A stretch of DNA of 9,303 bases from Hyphomonas sp. (GTDB taxonomy: Bacteria; Pseudomonadota; Alphaproteobacteria; Caulobacterales; Hyphomonadaceae): positions 1 through 9,303 of the forward strand of contig JARFRJ010000358.1 of NCBI GenBank assembly GCA_029287305.1, given 5' to 3'. Below the pieces are notes generated by a model. That model ran no database searches. It was not told the DNA's origin and saw only the letters and a program-made list of their open reading frames with translations. Both the position numbers and the translations under genes were made by a program. Positions 5,065 to 9,303 of the stretch are shown piece by piece (position 1 is the first letter of the stretch; each line of letters begins with the position of its first letter).

Positions 5065-7635
5065 TTATAAAACAATATTCACAATCCGTCCCGGGACAAT
5101 GATTAATTTCCGGATCGGTTTGTCCTGAATATGCTGTGCAATATTTGTGTCGGCTAGGACCAGAGCTTCAACTGCCTCTTTGGATGCGTCAGACGGCACG
5201 CTGATTTGGGCACGTTTTTTGCCATTAATCTGCACAGGCAAGGAAATATCATCTTCTGTCAGTAAATCAGCGTCTATGTCTGGCCAAGGCGCGGTTGAAA
5301 CAAAGCCGGTTTTGCCAAGACGGGTCCAGCATGTTTCGGCCAAATGCGGCATAAAGGGCGTCAAACAGATGGCAAACATGCCAAGCGCTTCAAATTGAGC
5401 GCCTTGTATTGCTGTTTGGGCCTGTGCCTTTCGAATGGCGGCGCTCCATTCATAGAGGGTCGCGACAGCTGAATTAAAGCGAAATTCCGTGATCGCCTTG
5501 TCAATGGCCTGAACGGATTTATGGCTGAGGCGGCGCAAAGCAAGAGAGCCCGCCTCTGTTCCATAACTCTCAGACCCGGTATTTTCAGGCAATTGATCAT
5601 ACATCGCCCAAATGCGCTGCATAAATCGCGCCGCGCCCTCAACACCGGCTTGTGTCCATTCTACATCGCGCTCGGGCGGACTGTCAGAAAGCACAAACCA
5701 TCTGGCGCAATCGGCCCCATGGCTGTCAATAATAAGTGTTGGATCGACAGTATTACGTTTCGATTTGGACATTTTCTCAACCGCGCCGCGTTTCACAGGC
5801 GCGCCAGTGTCCACATTATAAAGCGCGCCGTCTTGCTCAACCACATCGCTCGGGGATAGCCATTGCCCCTCTTCTGAGAGATAGGTTTCATGGGTGATCA
5901 TGCCTTGCGTAAACAGGCCGTCAAAAGGTTCACCTGAGGGCAGGTCTAAGAGGCCAACATCACACATGGCGCGCGTAAAAAATCGCGCATAGAGCAGATG
6001 CAGGATAGCATGCTCTACCCCGCCGACATATTGGTCCACGGGGAGCCAATAGGCTGCTTCCTTAGCGCAATTATCTGGTCCGGCGGCAAACCGGGTAAAA
6101 TACCAAGAGCTGTCGACAAATGTATCCAGCGTATCGGTTTCGCGCATGGCGGGGCCACCGCATTTGGGGCAGGTTACATGCTTCCAGTCCGGATGCCGAT
6201 CTAGCGGATTACCGGGCAGGTCAAAACTGACATCTTCAGGTAGGGTTACAGGCAACTGATCGGCGGGTACGGGTACGATATCGCATGCCGGGCATTTGAT
6301 TACAGGGATAGGACAGCCCCAATAGCGCTGGCGGGAGACGCCCCAATCGCGCAGGCGATATTGCGTCTGGCCTGTTCCGCGCTCCATCGCCTCAAGATGT
6401 GCAATCGCCGCCTCAATGCCCGCTTCGCGGGCCAAACCGTCAAGAAAATCAGAGTTGTAGAGCTGGCCTGGCCCGGTATATGCCTCATTGTCTATGTGGA
6501 AACTCTCTGAACCTGCACCGTCCGGCAGGACAACCGGTTGAACGCTTAGGCCATATTTGCGGGCAAAATCAAGATCGCGCTGATCATGTGCCGGGCAGCC
6601 AAATATCGCCCCTGTGCCATAGCCCATCAGGACGAAATTGGCGATCCAAACAGGCAGAGTTTTTGTCTCATCAAAGGGATGTTTAACGGTTAGCCCAGTA
6701 TCGAAGCCAAGCTTTTCAGCCGTTTCAATGGCTTCTTCAGATGTGCCGATCTGGGCACAATTTTTCCTGAAGGCTTCAATATCCGGGTTTTGGTGGGCAA
6801 GATGAAGCGTGATTGGATGATCAGGCGACAGGGCGATGAAACTTGCCCCGAAAAGCGTATCCGGACGGGTTGTGAAAACCTCTATATCTTCATGCCCGGT
6901 TTGCGCCGCCTCATCGCATAAGGCAAATTTCACCCGTGCGCCCTCAGAGCGACCAATCCAGTTGGCTTGCATAAGGCGCACTTTTTCCGGCCAGCGGTCG
7001 AGGCCTTGCAATCCCTCCAACAGCGCGTCGGCATAGTCTGTAATCTTCAAAAACCATTGGGTTAGCTCGCGCTGCTCAATTTCTGCGCCAGAGCGCCAGC
7101 CCTTGCCATCAATCACCTGCTCATTGGCTAGAACAGTCTGGTCTACAGGGTCCCAGTTCACCTTGGCTGATTTGCGATAGACAAGTCCATGCTGCATAAA
7201 TTTCAGGAAAATGGCTTGTTGGAGGCCATAATAAGCCGCATCGCAGGTCGCAAATTCGCGTGACCAGTCGAGCGAGAGACCCAGCTGGCCGAGCTGGCCG
7301 CGCATATGGTCTATATTGGCATAGGTCCATGTTCCAGGATGCGTTTTGTGTTGCATGGCCGCATTTTCGGCTGGCATCCCAAAGGCATCCCATCCCATAG
7401 GGTGCAGCACATTATAGCCCTTGGCGCGCTTATGTCGGGCGACGACATCCCCCATGGCATAATTGCGCACATGTCCCATATGCGCATGGCCGGACGGATA
7501 GGGGAACATTTCTAGAATATAGGCTTTGGGCGCATCGCCAGCCTCATCTGGAGATTTGGCGCGAAAGATATCAGCTTCGGCCCAGGCCTCACGCCATTTC
7601 GGTTCAGCGATTTGCGGATTGTATTTTTCAGGCAT
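5065..7635 (-). CDS. leuS: Leucyl-tRNA synthetase (class I)
   Basis: LeuRS attaches leucine to tRNA-Leu in the cytoplasm. The 856-residue protein shows the full bacterial architecture. The Rossmann catalytic domain carries [11 protein letters not shown], with the HIGH-type motif HMGH at 52-55. The CP1 editing domain has TTRPDT (255-260) and GCPAHDQRD, whose Asp351 corresponds to the conserved editing aspartate. A zinc-ribbon insert has two CPxC pairs (Cys448/Cys451 and Cys489/Cys492). KMSKS is at 621-625, followed by the helical anticodon-binding domain and a C-terminal ILVPG-like end ([14 protein letters not shown]). All key motifs are intact. I chose ATG 7635 ([14 protein letters not shown]). 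The frame continues to a TTG at 7701, but those 22 extra residues do not resemble the family. This is the first gene of a probable leuS-lptE-holA operon. Confidence 0.97.
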   Translation of the reverse strand: MPEKYNPQIAEPKWREAWAEADIFRAKSPDEAGDAPKAYILEMFPYPSGHAHMGHVRNYAMGDVVARHKRAKGYNVLHPMGWDAFGMPAENAAMQHKTHPGTWTYANIDHMRGQLGQLGLSLDWSREFATCDAAYYGLQQAIFLKFMQHGLVYRKSAKVNWDPVDQTVLANEQVIDGKGWRSGAEIEQRELTQWFLKITDYADALLEGLQGLDRWPEKVRLMQANWIGRSEGARVKFALCDEAAQTGHEDIEVFTTRPDTLFGASFIALSPDHPITLHLAHQNPDIEAFRKNCAQIGTSEEAIETAEKLGFDTGLTVKHPFDETKTLPVWIANFVLMGYGTGAIFGCPAHDQRDLDFARKYGLSVQPVVLPDGAGSESFHIDNEAYTGPGQLYNSDFLDGLAREAGIEAAIAHLEAMERGTGQTQYRLRDWGVSRQRYWGCPIPVIKCPACDIVPVPADQLPVTLPEDVSFDLPGNPLDRHPDWKHVTCPKCGGPAMRETDTLDTFVDSSWYFTRFAAGPDNCAKEAAYWLPVDQYVGGVEHAILHLLYARFFTRAMCDVGLLDLPSGEPFDGLFTQGMITHETYLSEEGQWLSPSDVVEQDGALYNVDTGAPVKRGAVEKMSKSKRNTVDPTLIIDSHGADCARWFVLSDSPPERDVEWTQAGVEGAARFMQRIWAMYDQLPENTGSESYGTEAGSLALRRLSHKSVQAIDKAITEFRFNSAVATLYEWSAAIRKAQAQTAIQGAQFEALGMFAICLTPFMPHLAETCWTRLGKTGFVSTAPWPDIDADLLTEDDISLPVQINGKKRAQISVPSDASKEAVEALVLADTNIAQHIQDKPIRKLIIVPGRIVNIVL

Positions 7636-7726
7636 GGTCAGGAAGCTCGCAAAGAGTCGTATTTCAGGGCTGTGTTGGCTTATGCAAAGCCTATGCCTCA
7701 AAGGTGCCGGATCGTCCAGTCATTGG

Positions 7727-7751
7727 CCTGAACTGATATCGCAGTTTCAGG
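7727..7751. repeat. Imperfect inverted repeat between leuS and HD gene
   Basis: CCTGAACTG (7727-7735) and CAGTTTCAGG (7742-7751) form an inverted repeat with one unpaired base and a 6-base centre (ATATCG). It lies in the gap between two divergent start codons, about 90 bases from each, so it could be an operator or a hairpin in the leuS leader. Neither role is proven by sequence. A shorter hairpin (GGCTT/AAGCC) lies at 7677-7691. Confidence 0.4.
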
Positions 7752-7836
7752 ACAAGACCCGCATAATGGCGATAGCGCGGCTTTCCAGGGTCTAGGATAC
7801 ATTGCGGGCTTTGTGATTCCTGCTTAAATAAGGGGC

Positions 7837-9132
7837 ATGGCAGAGCATCAAACTGTGCAAGAGATCATTTTTCATCCACAGGCGATTGAATTCGTATCCT
7901 ATCCCATATCTGTGGCGTCTGTGGCAAAGCGCCCTTACTTAGACAGGTCGAACATAAAAGAGATCAGGTTGTGTCGCTACCCACCCGAAGTGGTTACCCT
8001 GGAGGGGGAGGTTTTATTTATACCCCGACGCTATAGAAAACATCTGTGTCTTTTTGCGCGGGTTAACTCTGTTCCCATTATTGAGCGGGTGGATGCCTGG
8101 TCATTATTGACAGAACCCTTTCTGAACACAGAATTTGATGAGGATCATAAGCTAAGAACGCGGCAACAGCTTCAGGCCTGTGGGTTCTCCCAATCCGATA
8201 TTACGACTATTCGTGAACATATTTCAAAACGAATGCGCCGCTATTATTCACTGATACGGGAAAGGGGCCATTTGGGGCTTTATGATGTTCTACGGGCTTT
8301 TGGTTTCAGTAATCGTCTCTGTTTCTTCAAAAAAAGAGCCCTAGCGCTCTATGATGAGTTTAACCGCATCAGTCACCGCGCAAATATTATCGCAGACGAT
8401 AAGAGCCGCATGACACCAGAGGCCTTGCTGGCGCATAAGATTGACAGTCTTGCTTCGGATATTTTGCAGACTTTTGGTTCAAGCCCGCATTCAAAACGCT
8501 CTTTTCAGGACAGGCTGCAAGACCAGACGCAATGTGCGCATGTGCTTAAAGGCCCAATCCTTTCAAACTATAGCCAGCCACATAGAGCATATCATTCGGT
8601 TGGTCATGTTTTAAGCGTGCTCGATTATTGTGAAGTTTTATATGATGAAGAAAAGGGGGGTGATTATGATGCGGTGCGATTGGCGGCGCTGTTCCATGAT
8701 ATTATCTATGATCCGACCCGCAACGACAATGAAGAGAAAAGCGCAGATTTGCTGCGTTCAGAGGCCGGGCTGGACAAATGGGTTAGTCAAAAAGACCTTC
8801 AATTGGCCAGTGAGCTCATAATTATGACGAAAGACCATTTTGGAGCCCACACATATAATGAAAAAGTGCTCAGTGATGCGGATTTGAGCATCCTGTCTGA
8901 AGAAAACCGCATCTATGATGATTACGGCCATTCTATAAGGCAAGAATATGCACATATTGAAGACGCCGCTTTCAACCATGGAAGGCTGGCCTTTTTAAAG
9001 GGCGTCCTGAACTATATTGTGGAAAATAATCGGCTTTATCATTTCCTGCACCCTCTTCATGAGGCGCAGGCGGTCAAGAACCTTAACAGAGAGTACGACA
9101 ATCTGACCCTGCAAATTTCACAGGCTTATTAG
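7837..9132 (+). CDS. HD-domain phosphohydrolase with unrecognised N-terminal domain
   Basis: The 431-residue protein is in two parts. From about residue 200 to the end it matches the COG4339-type metal-dependent HD phosphohydrolases. Visible features are SQPHRAYHSVGHV (His253/His257), LAALFHDIIYDPTRNDNEE with the HD pair His287-Asp288, SDADLSIL (Asp347/Asp349), IRQEYAHI and a closing NLNREYDNL. The H...HD...D metal-ligand pattern is complete, so catalysis on a phosphoester is plausible, but no substrate is known to me for the family. Residues 1-200 are not a domain I can name. They contain PPEVVT (49-54), WSLLTEPFLNTEF (88-100), a basic stretch (SKRMRRYYSLIRER) and GHLGLYDVL (144-152). No signal peptide or membrane segment is evident, suggesting a cytoplasmic protein. 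ATG 7837 has only a purine run almost touching it. The gene is divergent from leuS and convergent with the partial gene at the right edge. Confidence 0.8.
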   Translation: MAEHQTVQEIIFHPQAIEFVSYPISVASVAKRPYLDRSNIKEIRLCRYPPEVVTLEGEVLFIPRRYRKHLCLFARVNSVPIIERVDAWSLLTEPFLNTEFDEDHKLRTRQQLQACGFSQSDITTIREHISKRMRRYYSLIRERGHLGLYDVLRAFGFSNRLCFFKKRALALYDEFNRISHRANIIADDKSRMTPEALLAHKIDSLASDILQTFGSSPHSKRSFQDRLQDQTQCAHVLKGPILSNYSQPHRAYHSVGHVLSVLDYCEVLYDEEKGGDYDAVRLAALFHDIIYDPTRNDNEEKSADLLRSEAGLDKWVSQKDLQLASELIIMTKDHFGAHTYNEKVLSDADLSILSEENRIYDDYGHSIRQEYAHIEDAAFNHGRLAFLKGVLNYIVENNRLYHFLHPLHEAQAVKNLNREYDNLTLQISQAY

Positions 9133-9183
9133 CGGAAATTTATGCAAGCCTCTAAGTGATATTATAGACGGTTGGGTGCCAGC

Positions 9184-9303
9184 CTATCTCACCTCAGAGG
9201 ATTTGAGCGTGCGGGCGCGGGCGAGAATTTGATTTTCAATTTGCACCGTCGTGTCGGGGTGAATATCGCCATCCTGCCAAACCCCCGACGCATTTTGAAA
9301 CTG
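9184..9303 (-). CDS. 3' end of a minus-strand gene, possibly DUF3576 type
   Basis: The last 39 codons of a minus-strand gene run from the window edge to TAG at 9186-9184. The visible peptide includes SGVWQDGDIHPDTTVQIENQ followed by ILARARTLKSSEVR. The pattern of a PDT turn, then a helix with E(N/D)xILxRAR(x)L, recalls the C-terminus of DUF3576-family lipoproteins, often found directly upstream of leuS in alphaproteobacteria. This is a memory-based resemblance over a short stretch, so the family name is tentative, although the open frame is well supported. If right, the HD gene interrupts an otherwise co-directional DUF3576-leuS-lptE-holA block. Confidence 0.5.
   Translation of the reverse strand, partial: QFQNASGVWQDGDIHPDTTVQIENQILARARTLKSSEVR

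Noticed and set aside
5521..5859. Plus-strand open frames across leuS, and similar long frames opposite lptE and holA (for example 4237-4590)
   Set aside because: Antisense shadows of well-supported genes. Their translations are Arg/Ser/Pro/Cys-rich with no motifs.
7636..7701. N-terminal extension of leuS to TTG 7701
   Set aside because: The 22 extra residues do not resemble LeuRS N-termini, whereas [14 protein letters not shown] at ATG 7635 is a standard LeuRS beginning.
1..9303. CRISPR array, tRNA/rRNA gene, insertion sequence or prophage
   Set aside because: I saw no regularly spaced repeats, no tRNA cloverleaf or rRNA core sequence, and no transposase, integrase or phage structural motif anywhere in the window. 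This was by eye, so a diverged tRNA could be missed.

Overview
The window looks like origin-proximal chromosome from an alphaproteobacterium. Three things point there: the order rsmG-parA-parB, a perfect 16-bp parS site inside rsmG, and a leuS-lptE-holA gene group running towards parB on the other strand. The protein sequences also read as alphaproteobacterial. I cannot narrow it below class.

Layout, left to right. Positions 1-210 hold nothing I recognise. From about 219 to 643 lies what appears to be a decaying RelE/XRE toxin-antitoxin locus: the last codons of a RelE-type toxin, an N-terminal antitoxin fragment that ends at an in-frame TAA, and a surviving 85-residue helix-turn-helix ORF. 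Positions 644-967 are non-coding and contain three successive hairpins, the last a terminator-like stem at 742-771, plus a lone TATAAT. Next come rsmG (968-1621), parA (1602-2408) and parB (2414-3340), packed as a plus-strand operon with a 20-nt rsmG/parA overlap. On the minus strand, leuS (7635-5065), lptE (5007-4369, TTG start) and holA (4372-3320) form a second tight unit whose end overlaps the end of parB by 21 nt. A plus-strand gene at 7837-9132 encodes a 431-residue protein with a C-terminal HD phosphohydrolase domain and a roughly 200-residue N-terminal region I do not recognise. The window closes in the 3' end of another minus-strand gene (9303-9184).

How the genes work together. ParA, ParB and parS form the chromosome segregation system, with parS embedded in rsmG codons. 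RsmG methylates 16S rRNA, LeuRS charges tRNA-Leu, LptE supports LPS export to the outer membrane, and HolA is the delta subunit of the DNA polymerase III clamp loader. These are core functions. The accessory or unexplained parts are the toxin-antitoxin remnant and the two-part HD protein. The HD protein is the best candidate here for undescribed biology, but no defence island, CRISPR array or complete mobile element is visible.
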